This document shows positions 1-7,194 of a stretch of DNA of 64,000 nucleotides, in pieces. Under the pieces are notes generated by a model. That model had not been told where the DNA came from. It saw only the letters and a list, made by a program, of their open reading frames with translations, and did not search any database. The translations under genes were made by a program, and so were the position numbers. The stretch's first letter is position 1, and each line of letters opens with the position of its first letter. The stretch comes from Dorea_D hominis (GTDB lineage: Bacteria; Bacillota; Clostridia; Lachnospirales; Lachnospiraceae), in assembly GCF_014287705.1 (NCBI RefSeq), contig NZ_JACOOY010000018.1:1-64000 (forward strand), in the 5' to 3' direction.

Positions 1-60
1 GAAAATCCGGTCTCCAAGCTGTTTTATTTTGGTGACAAGAAATCCTCCATTCATTTCCAT
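1..60 (-). CDS. MarR-family regulator, N-terminus only (runs off window)
   Basis: The first 20 codons of a minus-strand gene are visible. They start at the ATG at 58-60 and read MEMNGGFLVTKIKQLGDRIF, which resembles the first helix of MarR-type winged-helix regulators. A GGAG ribosome binding site lies about 8 bases upstream, inside a perfect inverted repeat. The rest of the gene lies outside the window, so the family call rests on a short stretch. An autoregulated local repressor is the simplest reading. Confidence 0.5.
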   Translation of the reverse strand, partial: MEMNGGFLVTKIKQLGDRIF

Positions 61-63
61 ACA

Positions 64-119
64 AAAGCTCCTATATAGTAGTTTATTAAAAACATACTAT
101 ATAGGAGCTTTATTGTCAA
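64..119 (-). promoter_or_regulatory. Promoter with perfect palindromic operator for the MarR-type gene
   Basis: Positions 64-80 and 95-111 form a perfect 17-base inverted repeat (arm AAAGCTCCTATATAGTA) with a 14-base centre. On the minus strand a TTGACA -35 box (114-119) and a TATGTT -10-like box (about 91-96) fit a 17-base spacer. The palindrome therefore covers the promoter core and the ribosome binding site, as expected for an autorepressor site. It could also fold as an RNA hairpin that hides the ribosome binding site. Confidence 0.55.
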
Positions 120-204
120 CAGTTTATATGTCTTAATAGGTAAATTCCGTTTTTTTTCAATTCTCCAAACTGGAATTGTTCAAGCTTTTCAAATACTAAC
201 GTTC

Positions 205-366
205 TTAATTCTGTTCAATAATTGATTTATAGTAGTTACCAAAGTCAGCAAGTGAATTAACAATTGGAAGCATTTTTGTTCCGAGTTCCGTTAAGCCGTA
301 TTCAACTCTCGGTGGCTGCTCATGGTAATCGTGGCGATATGCCAGCCCATCACTCATCATTCTCAT
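205..366 (-). pseudogene. HxlR-family regulator, 3' fragment
   Basis: About 53 residues match the C-terminal half of HxlR-type winged-helix regulators: SDGLAYRHDY, then PPRVEYGLTELG, the typical wing and last helix, then the stop. The recognition-helix half is missing. Immediately upstream, at about 367-370, the sequence changes to a tyrosine integrase on the other strand, so the gene was cut by recombination. An open frame continues to 414, but those residues are antisense to the integrase and are not HxlR-like. It is very unlikely to work as a regulator. Confidence 0.65.
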
Positions 367-369
367 GGA

Positions 370-714
370 TTCCGTAAACAGTTCCTTACAGACGAAGCAC
401 TTAAAATTCTTCACAAAGCAAAGGAATTAAATCCAAATGGAATATATGTCTTTGAACCTAACGGTGCGATTATGACAACAGACAGCTTTAACCGCCGATT
501 GAAGAAATATTGCAAAGAAGCCGGTGTTCCTTATCATTCCAGTCATAAAATCCGCTTTTACAATGCTTCAACAGCTTTTGACGGAAATAATCTTACAACC
601 CTTAGTTATTTAATGGGACATAGTGAAACAGCTACAACATTGCATTACTTGCGGAATGTCAATAAGAGGAAGAACGATAGGCTTGCTTTTCAGAATCTTG
701 GTATTTCATCATAA
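370..714 (+). pseudogene. Tyrosine recombinase (phage/ICE integrase), C-terminal fragment
   Basis: The fragment encodes about 114 residues of a tyrosine integrase catalytic domain. Visible motifs are SHKIRFYNAS (the H-x-x-R box) and LMGHSETATTLHYL (the GH...Y box with the nucleophilic tyrosine). The first catalytic Arg and the arm- and core-binding domains are absent because the sequence begins at the junction with the HxlR fragment. An open frame starts at 322 but its first 16 codons are antisense to HxlR. It ends 83 bases from the 3' end of a tRNA-Leu gene, a common integration site, so it is probably the scar of a lost mobile element. Confidence 0.75.
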
Positions 715-755
715 AGTGTTCAAAGGTGTTCAAACTTTTTGAAGCAAAAAAATAA

Positions 756-783
756 GAGAAACGCTGTAAATTCAACGTTTCTC
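756..783 (-). terminator. Intrinsic terminator of the tRNA operon
   Basis: GAGAAACG (756-763) pairs with CGTTTCTC (776-783). On the minus strand it is followed by a T-rich run, 15 bases after the end of the last tRNA. Confidence 0.7.
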
Positions 784-797
784 CCATTTTTAACTAA

Positions 798-884
798 TGC
801 CGCAGACCGGAATCGAACCGGTACGGGAGTATAAGTCCCGCAGGATTTTAAGTCCTGTGCGTCTGCCAGTTCCGCCACTGCGGC
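798..884 (-). tRNA. tRNA-Leu(TAA)
   Basis: 87-base minus-strand tRNA with acceptor GCCGCAG/CTGCGGC, a long variable arm typical of class II tRNA, T-arm GGTTCGATTCC and anticodon loop CTTAAAA (TAA, Leu). CCA is not encoded. It is the last gene of a six-tRNA operon. An integrase fragment lies beyond its 3' end. Confidence 0.95.
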
Positions 885-996
885 ATACAAGGTGAATCGC
901 GCCGATTCCGAAGGAATCGTGTGCATCGATGCGAAGCATCGCGTCACATTTCGTGATTCTAATACTTGCGAATCGTGACAAACTATTATCACGAAA
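885..996 (-). other. Structured spacer between tRNA-Val and tRNA-Leu
   Basis: This 112-base spacer is unusually long for the operon. It contains tight hairpins with three-base loops: CGATTCC/GGAATCG (903-919) and CGATGC/GCATCG (927-941), then further weak CGTGA/TCACG pairings. They may be RNA-processing or stability structures. No ORF is supported. Confidence 0.4.
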
Positions 997-1069
997 TGGG
1001 ACCAATAGGGCTCGAACCTATGACCCTCTGCTTGTAAGGCAGATGCTCTCCCAGCTGAGCTATGATCCC
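997..1069 (-). tRNA. tRNA-Val(TAC)
   Basis: 73-base minus-strand tRNA with acceptor GGGATCA/TGGTCCC, D-arm AGCTCAGCTGGGAGAGC, anticodon TAC and T-arm GGTTCGAGCC. CCA is not encoded. Confidence 0.95.
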
Positions 1070-1111
1070 ATATCAAATTGTTATCGCTTACTCACATATG
1101 TGATAAGCAAG

Positions 1112-1185
1112 CGACCCAGAAGAGACTCGAACTCTCGACCTCCGCCGTGACAGGGCGGCGCTCTAACCAACTGAGCCACTGGGCC
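1112..1185 (-). tRNA. tRNA-Asp(GTC)
   Basis: 74-base minus-strand tRNA with acceptor GGCCCAG/CTGGGTC, anticodon loop CTGTCAC (GTC, Asp) and T-arm AGTTCGAGTCT. It sits between tRNA-Met/Ile2 and tRNA-Val in the operon. Confidence 0.95.
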
Positions 1186-1188
1186 ATA

Positions 1189-1262
1189 TGGACCTTCGGG
1201 GACTCGAACCCAGGACCGATCGGTTATGAGCCGATTGCTCTAACCAACTGAGCTAAAGGTCC
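1189..1262 (-). tRNA. tRNA with CAT anticodon (elongator Met or Ile2)
   Basis: 74-base minus-strand tRNA with acceptor GGACCTT/AAGGTCC and anticodon loop CTCATAA. CAT can be elongator Met or, if the first base is lysidine-modified by TilS, Ile for AUA codons. The GGACCTTTAGCTC start resembles the Ile2 type of Firmicutes, but identity cannot be settled by eye. It is not initiator-like. Confidence 0.9.
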
Positions 1263-1289
1263 AAATCATTAAGTCCCTGTTAGGAACTA

Positions 1290-1362
1290 AGCCGATGATC
1301 GGACTCGAACCGATAACCTGCTGATTACAAATCAGCTGCTCTGCCAATTGAGCCACATCGGC
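1290..1362 (-). tRNA. tRNA-Thr(TGT)
   Basis: 73-base minus-strand tRNA with acceptor GCCGATG/CATCGGC, anticodon loop TTTGTAA (TGT, Thr) and T-arm GGTTCGAGTCC. Confidence 0.95.
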
Positions 1363-1384
1363 ATCTTCCCAATTACTTGGGTAA

Positions 1385-1456
1385 TGACTCCAACGGGAAT
1401 CGAACCCGTGTTACCGCCGTGAAAGGGCGATGTCTTAACCGCTTGACCATGGAGCC
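1385..1456 (-). tRNA. tRNA-Glu(TTC)
   Basis: 72-base minus-strand tRNA with acceptor GGCTCCA/TGGAGTC, anticodon loop CTTTCAC (TTC, Glu) and T-arm GGTTCGATTCC. It is the first gene of the operon, about 56 bases downstream of a strong promoter. Confidence 0.95.
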
Positions 1457-1511
1457 AAAAGATACATTATCATGTCGATCGCTTAACATGTTACTCACGC
1501 GACCGAGTTAT

Positions 1512-1540
1512 ATATTATCATATCATTTTTATTTTGACAA
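1512..1540 (-). promoter_or_regulatory. Promoter of the tRNA operon
   Basis: Minus-strand -35 box TTGTCA (1535-1540), an exact 17-base spacer and -10 box TAATAT (1512-1517), with an A/T-rich stretch upstream that could act as an UP element. Confidence 0.75.
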
Positions 1541-1622
1541 GGGTTTTTTGAAATTTTTTTATTTTATTTTTCCAGAATAATTTCTTCTCCCTTTTGCTGT
1601 ATAGCTATCCGCCAAAATCTGC

Positions 1623-2207
1623 TTATGCCTTAAAGTGTTCCAGCATAATCGGCATACATTCTTTGCTGTATTCACCCAGCGAGTATACTCCTTTGTTCAG
1701 ACACCAGTCGGATACAAGTGCACGCTCACACATCGCATAATACTGGGTAATCTCACTTATCGGCATGTCACTGCGGATCTGTCCTTTCTTCTGCCCTTCA
1801 TCCACAATCTTCGTTACCAGTTTATAATAACTTCGGTTCTGATCCAGCAAATGTCTTTCTCCCTGAGCCACAAGCTGTGTCGAATACAAAGATGCCAGCA
1901 GATCAATGCTGATCTTCTCTTCCATCATAGAATGTGCTTCATAATTTATATATAACAACTTATAAAAACTGTTCATATTGGCATCCATCTTTACTTCCAG
2001 TTCTTCATAGAAATCATCCAGGATCATAGACAATGTGTTCAACAGCTCATCCTTTGTATTAAAATAATAGTAAAAAGAACCTTTTGATGTTCCAGATAAT
2101 TCAATAATATCGTCTACTGTCGTTCCATTGTATCCCTTTTCGTAAAACAACTGCCACGCAGCCGTTACAATTCTGTTTTTTATGCTCTCTTTTTTTATCT
2201 TTTCCAT
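1623..2207 (-). CDS. TetR/AcrR-family transcriptional regulator
   Basis: A 194-residue protein of typical TetR length. The N-terminal helix-turn-helix is clear: RIVTAAWQLFYEKGYN, then TTVDDIIELSGTSKGSFYYYF, the classic recognition-helix region, then KDELL. The C-terminal ligand domain is not assignable to a named subgroup. The ATG at 2205-2207 is preferred to an in-frame GTG three codons upstream because GGAG lies 8 bases before it. The neighbours are the tRNA operon and an acylphosphatase; the target and inducer are unknown. Confidence 0.85.
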   Translation of the reverse strand: MEKIKKESIKNRIVTAAWQLFYEKGYNGTTVDDIIELSGTSKGSFYYYFNTKDELLNTLSMILDDFYEELEVKMDANMNSFYKLLYINYEAHSMMEEKISIDLLASLYSTQLVAQGERHLLDQNRSYYKLVTKIVDEGQKKGQIRSDMPISEITQYYAMCERALVSDWCLNKGVYSLGEYSKECMPIMLEHFKA

Positions 2208-2264
2208 CTTAAACACTCCAACTTATATCTTTTAATGTTCTTTTTCTATTCCGAACTGCATCCA

Positions 2265-2534
2265 TCACCGTACATAAAAACAACTCTCCGGTTCCACCGG
2301 TATATTTTCCGTGTCGATCCATTCAATCTCTATGAAGCTATTGCGGTTCAGTCCTTCCTGGAGCTTATGGATCATCGGCTCTCTGCCCTGAATCTCCATT
2401 ACAACCGTACCATCAAATTCATTTTCTACCCAGCCGGTCAGTCCAAGTGACTGTGCCAGATATTTGGCGGTATAACGGAAACCTACTCCTTGTACTCTTC
2501 CATGAAATACAATCCTTTGGCGAATCTCAGCCAT
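2265..2534 (-). CDS. acyP: Acylphosphatase
   Basis: An 89-residue protein of normal family length. It carries the phosphate-binding motif GRVQGVGFRYTA (active-site Arg in VGFR) near residues 12-23 and GLTGWVENEFDGTVVMEIQG, where the catalytic Asn is expected. The family hydrolyses carboxyl-phosphate bonds such as acetyl phosphate in the cytoplasm. It stands alone, with no clear operon partner. Confidence 0.93.
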   Translation of the reverse strand: MAEIRQRIVFHGRVQGVGFRYTAKYLAQSLGLTGWVENEFDGTVVMEIQGREPMIHKLQEGLNRNSFIEIEWIDTENIPVEPESCFYVR

Positions 2535-2608
2535 ATTATCTGCCTTTCTTTTAAAATGCCATACGAATTATTCCGTACTTCCACAATTCTGTCCGACGTT
2601 GGCATATT

Positions 2609-2640
2609 ATGGTTTCATGCTTTTACCCCTGACATCATAT
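2609..2640. repeat. Interspersed repeat, partial copy (matches 19976-20007)
   Basis: This 32-base intergenic stretch contains TGGTTTCATGCTTTTACCCC and matches 19976-20007 at about 26 of 32 positions. The second copy is the right arm of a long palindrome. Here the left arm is not recognisable. Two copies in 64 kb suggest a dispersed non-coding element family, but it is not identified. Confidence 0.4.
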
Positions 2641-2698
2641 ACTATATTACTTTATCACGTTACAAAATTCAATTAAAAAACTATTCATTTTCTAAGAT

Positions 2699-3235
2699 TT
2701 ATTCAAAATTCTTTGCCACAAGACGGCAGTACTCTTCATACGCCTCTACACCGGCAAATGCTTCTCTCAGAGAATCTCTTACTCCTTTATAATACCAGCC
2801 GATGATTTCTTTGTCTTTCATGCGGAAGCGTTCCCAAAGCTTCTCTCCGGCAATCGGATAATCACGGTCAATATCCCGCATATTGGACAGCTTGTCTGCC
2901 AGTGCGATCATCTGCACTTCTTGCGGCGCTGTACGCAGGTGCTCGATCGTAGCGCTTTTGCGCTCCATCCATGTTCTGGACTTGTCTTCGCTCTCCTGTG
3001 CAACCATTCCTGCCACTCTCTCTGAAAAAAGCTCGGCAAGCATCCTTTCTGTCACGCCCTCACAGTCTTCAATCGTGTCATGCAGAATAGCCGCGCTTAT
3101 AACTTCTTCATCCGTCGTCATCGTTGAAACAATATCCCCGACTTCTATCGGGTGGACGATATACGGTCTTTTCGTTCCTTTTCGAAATTGTCCGTCATGC
3201 GCCTTCGTTGCAAATTCTCTTGCTTTGTCTATCAT
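2699..3235 (-). CDS. HD-domain phosphohydrolase, SpoT/MESH1-like
   Basis: A 178-residue single-domain HD protein. Motifs are AREFATKAHDGQFRKGTKRPYI, PYIVHPIEV, the HD pair in AAILHDTIED, and ALADKLSNMRDI. This is the order in the hydrolase domain of RelA/SpoT and MESH1, which remove pyrophosphate from (p)ppGpp or act on NADPH. No synthetase or regulatory domain is present. The start MIDKAREF (3233-3235) is chosen because GGAGGAAAT lies just upstream. The longer frame to 3295 lacks a good binding site. Substrate is inferred, not shown. Confidence 0.8.
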   Translation of the reverse strand: MIDKAREFATKAHDGQFRKGTKRPYIVHPIEVGDIVSTMTTDEEVISAAILHDTIEDCEGVTERMLAELFSERVAGMVAQESEDKSRTWMERKSATIEHLRTAPQEVQMIALADKLSNMRDIDRDYPIAGEKLWERFRMKDKEIIGWYYKGVRDSLREAFAGVEAYEEYCRLVAKNFE

Positions 3236-3283
3236 GCTGATTTCCTCCGTATGAATTTCTTCTTTCATGATACCATTTACAAC

Positions 3284-3312
3284 TTTAAATATCAATCACG
3301 AGACAGTATAAT
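3284..3312 (+). promoter_or_regulatory. Likely promoter of the short-chain dehydrogenase
   Basis: -10 TATAAT (3307-3312), with a weak TTTAAA (3284-3289) at 17-base spacing, in the gap between divergent genes. The -35 box is poor. Confidence 0.45.
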
Positions 3313-3337
3313 AATATCCGTAAGGAGGATTCCGATT

Positions 3338-4069
3338 ATGAACAAAACAATTCTTGTCACAGGCGCTTCCCGTGGGATTGGGCGGGCAATCGCACATGCA
3401 TTTGCAGACTGTGGCTACCATGTATTTTTAAATTGTAACTCATCTGTAAAACAACTCCGGGAAGTACAGCAGGAGATAGAAGCACAATATCCAGGTGCCG
3501 CAACCTGCGTACCTGGCAATATTGGCAATCCAGATGATGTCCGCAACATCTTCAAGAGCATTTACAACGAATGTAATGCCCTTGATGTGCTTGTCAACAA
3601 TGCAGGTGTTTCCCATCTTGGTCTGTTAAGTGACATGACCGATGACGAATGGAACCGTGTGATACAGACCGATCTGTCTTCTGTTTTCTACTGCTGCCGG
3701 GAAGCCATCCCGAAAATGGTATCCAGAAAATCCGGACATATCATTAACATTTCTTCCATGTGGGGCGTATCCGGTGCATCCTGTGAAGTTGCTTATTCTG
3801 CTGCCAAATCAGGTGTCAACGGACTGACTCGCGCACTTGCAAAAGAACTTGCGCCAAGCCAGATCCCGGTAAATGCCATTGCATGCGGTGTCATAGATAC
3901 CGTTATGAATCAATGGCTTAATAAAGAAGAGCGCAGAGAATTAGAAGAAGAAATTCCAGCCGGCAGATTTGCCACACCGGAAGAAGTTGCCCAAGCAACG
4001 GTAAATCTTGTCAATTCACCGATTTATCTGACCGGACAGATCATCGGCTTGGACGGCGGATATTTGTAA
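3338..4069 (+). CDS. Short-chain dehydrogenase/reductase, FabG-like
   Basis: A 243-residue classical SDR. The NAD(P)-binding TGASRGIG lies near residues 8-15, NNAG near 87-90, the catalytic Ser in INISSMWG, and Tyr/Lys in YSAAKSG (Y-x-x-x-K). The C-terminus ends in GLDGGYL as in 3-oxoacyl-ACP reductases. The start is fixed by AAGGAGG at 3322-3328. The gene is not in a fatty-acid operon, so a dedicated FabG role is not established; many SDRs with other substrates look like this. It is monocistronic, closed by a strong terminator. Confidence 0.85.
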   Translation: MNKTILVTGASRGIGRAIAHAFADCGYHVFLNCNSSVKQLREVQQEIEAQYPGAATCVPGNIGNPDDVRNIFKSIYNECNALDVLVNNAGVSHLGLLSDMTDDEWNRVIQTDLSSVFYCCREAIPKMVSRKSGHIINISSMWGVSGASCEVAYSAAKSGVNGLTRALAKELAPSQIPVNAIACGVIDTVMNQWLNKEERRELEEEIPAGRFATPEEVAQATVNLVNSPIYLTGQIIGLDGGYL

Positions 4070-4147
4070 ACCCTGTTGAAATGTACGTTGCAAGACATAG
4101 CAAAGGCAGCTGCCATTGGCAGCTTTCTCCAGATACTATGACAATAC

Positions 4148-4198
4148 AGAAGAAAAGCCGGTATGCGAACACAAACCTCGCATACCGGCTTTTCTTCT
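4148..4198. terminator. Bidirectional terminator
   Basis: A perfect 21-base inverted repeat (4148-4168 and 4178-4198), GC-rich at the top and A/T-rich at both feet, lies between convergent genes. It can terminate both the dehydrogenase (+) and the MFS gene (-). A smaller GGCAGCTGCC-type hairpin precedes it. Confidence 0.9.
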
Positions 4199-4211
4199 GC
4201 CCTTTCATCTC

Positions 4212-5444
4212 TTATGCTCTTACCGCTTTCTTAAATAAAATGTATCCAATAACGAACAAAACTGCTATCACCGCCACGCCTGCGTTTGCCACGCCGGTCA
4301 CCTGCGCCACTATTCCGACAAGCGTTGTGCCCATAAAGGATGCTCCTTTTCCGCATATGTCATAAATCCCAAAATATTCTCCGGATTTTTCTGCCGGAAT
4401 GATCTTCGCAAAATACGACCGCGCCAGTGCCTGAATCGCTCCCTGGAACATACCGACCAGTACAGCAAGTGTCCAGAATTCCCACTGTTTATCCAGCTGG
4501 ATCGCAAATAATGCGATTCCGATATATGCCACAATACATACTCCGATCAGCCGCTCTGTCGGATATTTTCCGGATAATTTTGCACAGATCAGCGCACACG
4601 GGAACGCTACAATCTGCGTCACAAGAAGTGCCAGCAGAAGTCCTGTAGAGTCCAGTCCAAGCGCACTTCCGTAAGCTGTTGCCATCTCAATGATTGTATA
4701 TACACCGTCAATAAAGAAGAAAAATGCCAGAAGATACCAGAAAATCTTCTTCTCTTTGTGCACATCCATAAATGTTTGTCCGAGACGTTTAAAGCTGTTT
4801 TTTACCGAATGAGACGGCACGGCCACATAATTTTTCTGTCTGTAATTTCGAAGTAGCGGAATCGTTACGACTGCCCACCAGACTGCATTTAAAATAAATG
4901 CGCCTGTCATCGCCATATGCATCGTGATTCCAATCTTCTCATACATTAACACGAGAACAAGCGACAGGATAAACGGAATACAGCTTCCGATATATCCCCA
5001 CGCATACCCCTGGGAGGACACTTCGTCCATCCGGTCTGTGCTTGTTATATCTACCAGCATGGAATCATAGAAAATCAGGCTGGCATTGTAACCAACTTTT
5101 GCGATCACAAATACAGCAAGAAATACCACCCATGATGTTGGAAATGACATTGCCGCACAGCCGATCACTCCGACCATCATGCTGATAGTAAATAATGGCT
5201 TTTTGTAATTCTGCATATCTGCAATGGATCCAAGGACCGGTCCGATCACCGCCACAATCACAGTAGATACGGATGCCGCATATCCCCAGTATGCCAGATA
5301 ATTGACTTCCGATATTCCGGCAGATTTTGCCAGATAGTTAAAATAGATCGGTATGATCGTCGCGATCAGCATTACAAATGCCGAGTTTCCCACATCATAC
5401 ATAATCCAGTATTTTTCCAGTTTTGTCAGTTTTTTATTCTCCAT
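4212..5444 (-). CDS. MFS transporter, UMF1/Atg22-like
   Basis: A 410-residue integral membrane protein with about 12 hydrophobic segments. The N-terminal YWIMYDVGNSAFVMLIATII is typical of the UMF1 (unknown major facilitator 1) or Atg22-like branch of the major facilitator superfamily. The Atg22 relatives export amino acids from vacuoles; bacterial substrates are unknown. The start MENKKLTK (5442-5444) follows AGAGGACAG; the open frame extends 17 codons further without a good site. It lies 62 bases downstream of a zinc-phospholipase-like gene and may share its transcript. Confidence 0.82.
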   Translation of the reverse strand: MENKKLTKLEKYWIMYDVGNSAFVMLIATIIPIYFNYLAKSAGISEVNYLAYWGYAASVSTVIVAVIGPVLGSIADMQNYKKPLFTISMMVGVIGCAAMSFPTSWVVFLAVFVIAKVGYNASLIFYDSMLVDITSTDRMDEVSSQGYAWGYIGSCIPFILSLVLVLMYEKIGITMHMAMTGAFILNAVWWAVVTIPLLRNYRQKNYVAVPSHSVKNSFKRLGQTFMDVHKEKKIFWYLLAFFFFIDGVYTIIEMATAYGSALGLDSTGLLLALLVTQIVAFPCALICAKLSGKYPTERLIGVCIVAYIGIALFAIQLDKQWEFWTLAVLVGMFQGAIQALARSYFAKIIPAEKSGEYFGIYDICGKGASFMGTTLVGIVAQVTGVANAGVAVIAVLFVIGYILFKKAVRA

Positions 5445-5506
5445 GTCTGTCCTCTTTTCCACTGTCTTCGTCTCTTTATCCCTGTTTATCCACATTTTTT
5501 ATTTTC

Positions 5507-6298
5507 TTACTCAAATGTGCGGTTAAAACGCTGTTCCAGATCCTGTCCGTATTTCAGGCTTTCATCAAAACTTTCCATCAACCGTACTGCGACATCTTCT
5601 GCTCTCCGGAACCGTTTGTAAAGTCCGTAATTGCTCTCTGTGCAGTTTGGATTATCCTGTTTCTGGTGCATCAGATCTTTGCAGAATCCAAATCCCGGCA
5701 CAACTGTAAATAACAGATTCAGAAATCCTCTTTTCAACGCTCCGGGCGCGCGCAGGAAACGTTTGACAAGTTTCAGCCACTGCAAAGACTCTTTCACTGT
5801 CTTTGGCGAAATATTTTCATAAAATGGTGCGATCGCCAGCGCAGTTTCTCTGTCTGCAGTGATCAGTCGGTCCAGGCGGTAAGCCAGTGGATGCTGTTTG
5901 TCTTTTTTTAGTAAATATTTCTCAAATTCGGATTCTATCGCAAGATGGGAAACGTGTTCCTTTTCCATCATCTCGCTGACATAAGGGTGACATTCACTGT
6001 CCAGTGTATAATGACAGATGAATCCCAGAAGATAAGCATACTGCGCGCTGTCTCTTCCATAATGGTTTACAACTTTCGCTGCATGCTCAAAGAATGGTAA
6101 AGCAGAAACGGCATGCAGGTGGCTTCCGTATTTTGCTACATCATTCCCGTGATATGGGCGATAGAAAAATAAGATATCCGGTCCCTGCAGGCCGACTTCA
6201 TACTGATTATAATATTTGAATATGATATTTTTTAATTCTCCGTCTGATTTTTCCGATACTTTCTCTCCGAAACGGTCGTGTGCATATAATGCTGGCAT
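5507..6298 (-). CDS. Zinc-dependent phospholipase C family protein
   Basis: A 263-residue protein beginning MPALYAHDRFG. It carries several His/Asp residues in the pattern of the zinc-dependent PLC/S1-P1 nuclease fold: GPDILFFYRPYH, HLHAV, FICHYTLDSECHPYV (H-x-x-x-D-x-x-x-H) and HLAIE. No signal peptide is visible, so unlike secreted clostridial alpha-toxin it is predicted cytoplasmic. Uncharacterised relatives are common in Clostridia, and enzymatic activity is inferred only from metal-ligand spacing. AGGAGG lies 9 bases upstream. Confidence 0.75.
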   Translation of the reverse strand: MPALYAHDRFGEKVSEKSDGELKNIIFKYYNQYEVGLQGPDILFFYRPYHGNDVAKYGSHLHAVSALPFFEHAAKVVNHYGRDSAQYAYLLGFICHYTLDSECHPYVSEMMEKEHVSHLAIESEFEKYLLKKDKQHPLAYRLDRLITADRETALAIAPFYENISPKTVKESLQWLKLVKRFLRAPGALKRGFLNLLFTVVPGFGFCKDLMHQKQDNPNCTESNYGLYKRFRRAEDVAVRLMESFDESLKYGQDLEQRFNRTFE

Positions 6299-6384
6299 AC
6301 CTTTGATCCTCCTGTTTCACTTTCTCCTCTAACTATATAAGGATAACAGGGAAAAGTAAACGGTTCTTTTTCAAAACGTAAAAA

Positions 6385-7122
6385 CTATTTTAAATATTTA
6401 TCTTTTAATTCTTTTACTTTCGCTTCATAAGCATCGTTCTGTTTTTTGCCTAATAACTGCTGATAAATCTGACCTTTTACTTCTTCGAATTCTGCTGTCT
6501 TTGGCTCATTTTTCTTCTCAACTTTGATCAGGTGATATCCGAACTGTGTCTTTACCGGTCCGACCACCTTGCCGATCTCTGCATCAAATGCTGCATCTTC
6601 AAATTCTTTTACCATCTGACCTTTGCCAAATTCGCCAAGGTCTCCGCCTTTTGCTCCGGATGGGCAGGTAGAAAATTCTCTTGCTGCATCCTCAAATGTC
6701 TTTTCACCTGCTTCGATATTCTTTAAGATTGTCTGGCATTTTTCTTCAGAATCTGTCAGGATATGTTTTGCGCTTACTGTTGCACCTTTGCCAAACTGTG
6801 CTTTATTTTCCTCATAGAAAGCCTTCTGCTCTTCTTCTGTTACTGTAATATCTTTTAACATATCTCTCATGGAAAGCTGTGCCAGAATGTCTCTTCTTGC
6901 TCCTTCCATGATCTCTTTGAACTCGTCAGTTTCATCCATCTTCTCATCTTTTCCAAGCTGTGCAAACAGATACAGATCGATAAACTGTTCTTTGTACTGT
7001 TCTCTGTACTGTGGATTCTGTGCATACATCTGCTGCTCTCTCGGAACGCTCTTTAAATACGCTTCAAACTGTGCTTCTGTAAGTTCTTTTCCTGCCACTA
7101 CGGCTAATACGTTTTCACTCAT
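6385..7122 (-). CDS. Parvulin-type peptidyl-prolyl isomerase
   Basis: A 245-residue protein with an N-terminal SurA/trigger-like helical part (about 1-110) and a parvulin domain (about 115-215). The parvulin motifs are VSAKHILTDSEEK, AREFSTCPSGAKGGDLGEFGKGQMV, FEDAAFDAEIGKVVGPVKT and FGYHLIKVE. It lacks a lipobox or signal peptide, so it differs from secreted PrsA and probably acts in the cytoplasm as a folding helper. GGAG lies upstream and its own promoter overlaps the end of the next gene. Confidence 0.88.
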   Translation of the reverse strand: MSENVLAVVAGKELTEAQFEAYLKSVPREQQMYAQNPQYREQYKEQFIDLYLFAQLGKDEKMDETDEFKEIMEGARRDILAQLSMRDMLKDITVTEEEQKAFYEENKAQFGKGATVSAKHILTDSEEKCQTILKNIEAGEKTFEDAAREFSTCPSGAKGGDLGEFGKGQMVKEFEDAAFDAEIGKVVGPVKTQFGYHLIKVEKKNEPKTAEFEEVKGQIYQQLLGKKQNDAYEAKVKELKDKYLK

Positions 7123-7165
7123 GATTTATTCTCCTTTTTTCCAGGTCTTCTGACCACGTAAGGGT

Positions 7166-7194
7166 ATTATACCGATATCCTTTTTATTTGTAAA
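7166..7194 (-). promoter_or_regulatory. Promoter of the parvulin gene
   Basis: Minus-strand TTTACA (7189-7194), a 17-base spacer and TATAAT (7166-7171), overlapping the last codons of the upstream YfhO gene. This suggests the parvulin gene is transcribed independently. Confidence 0.7.
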
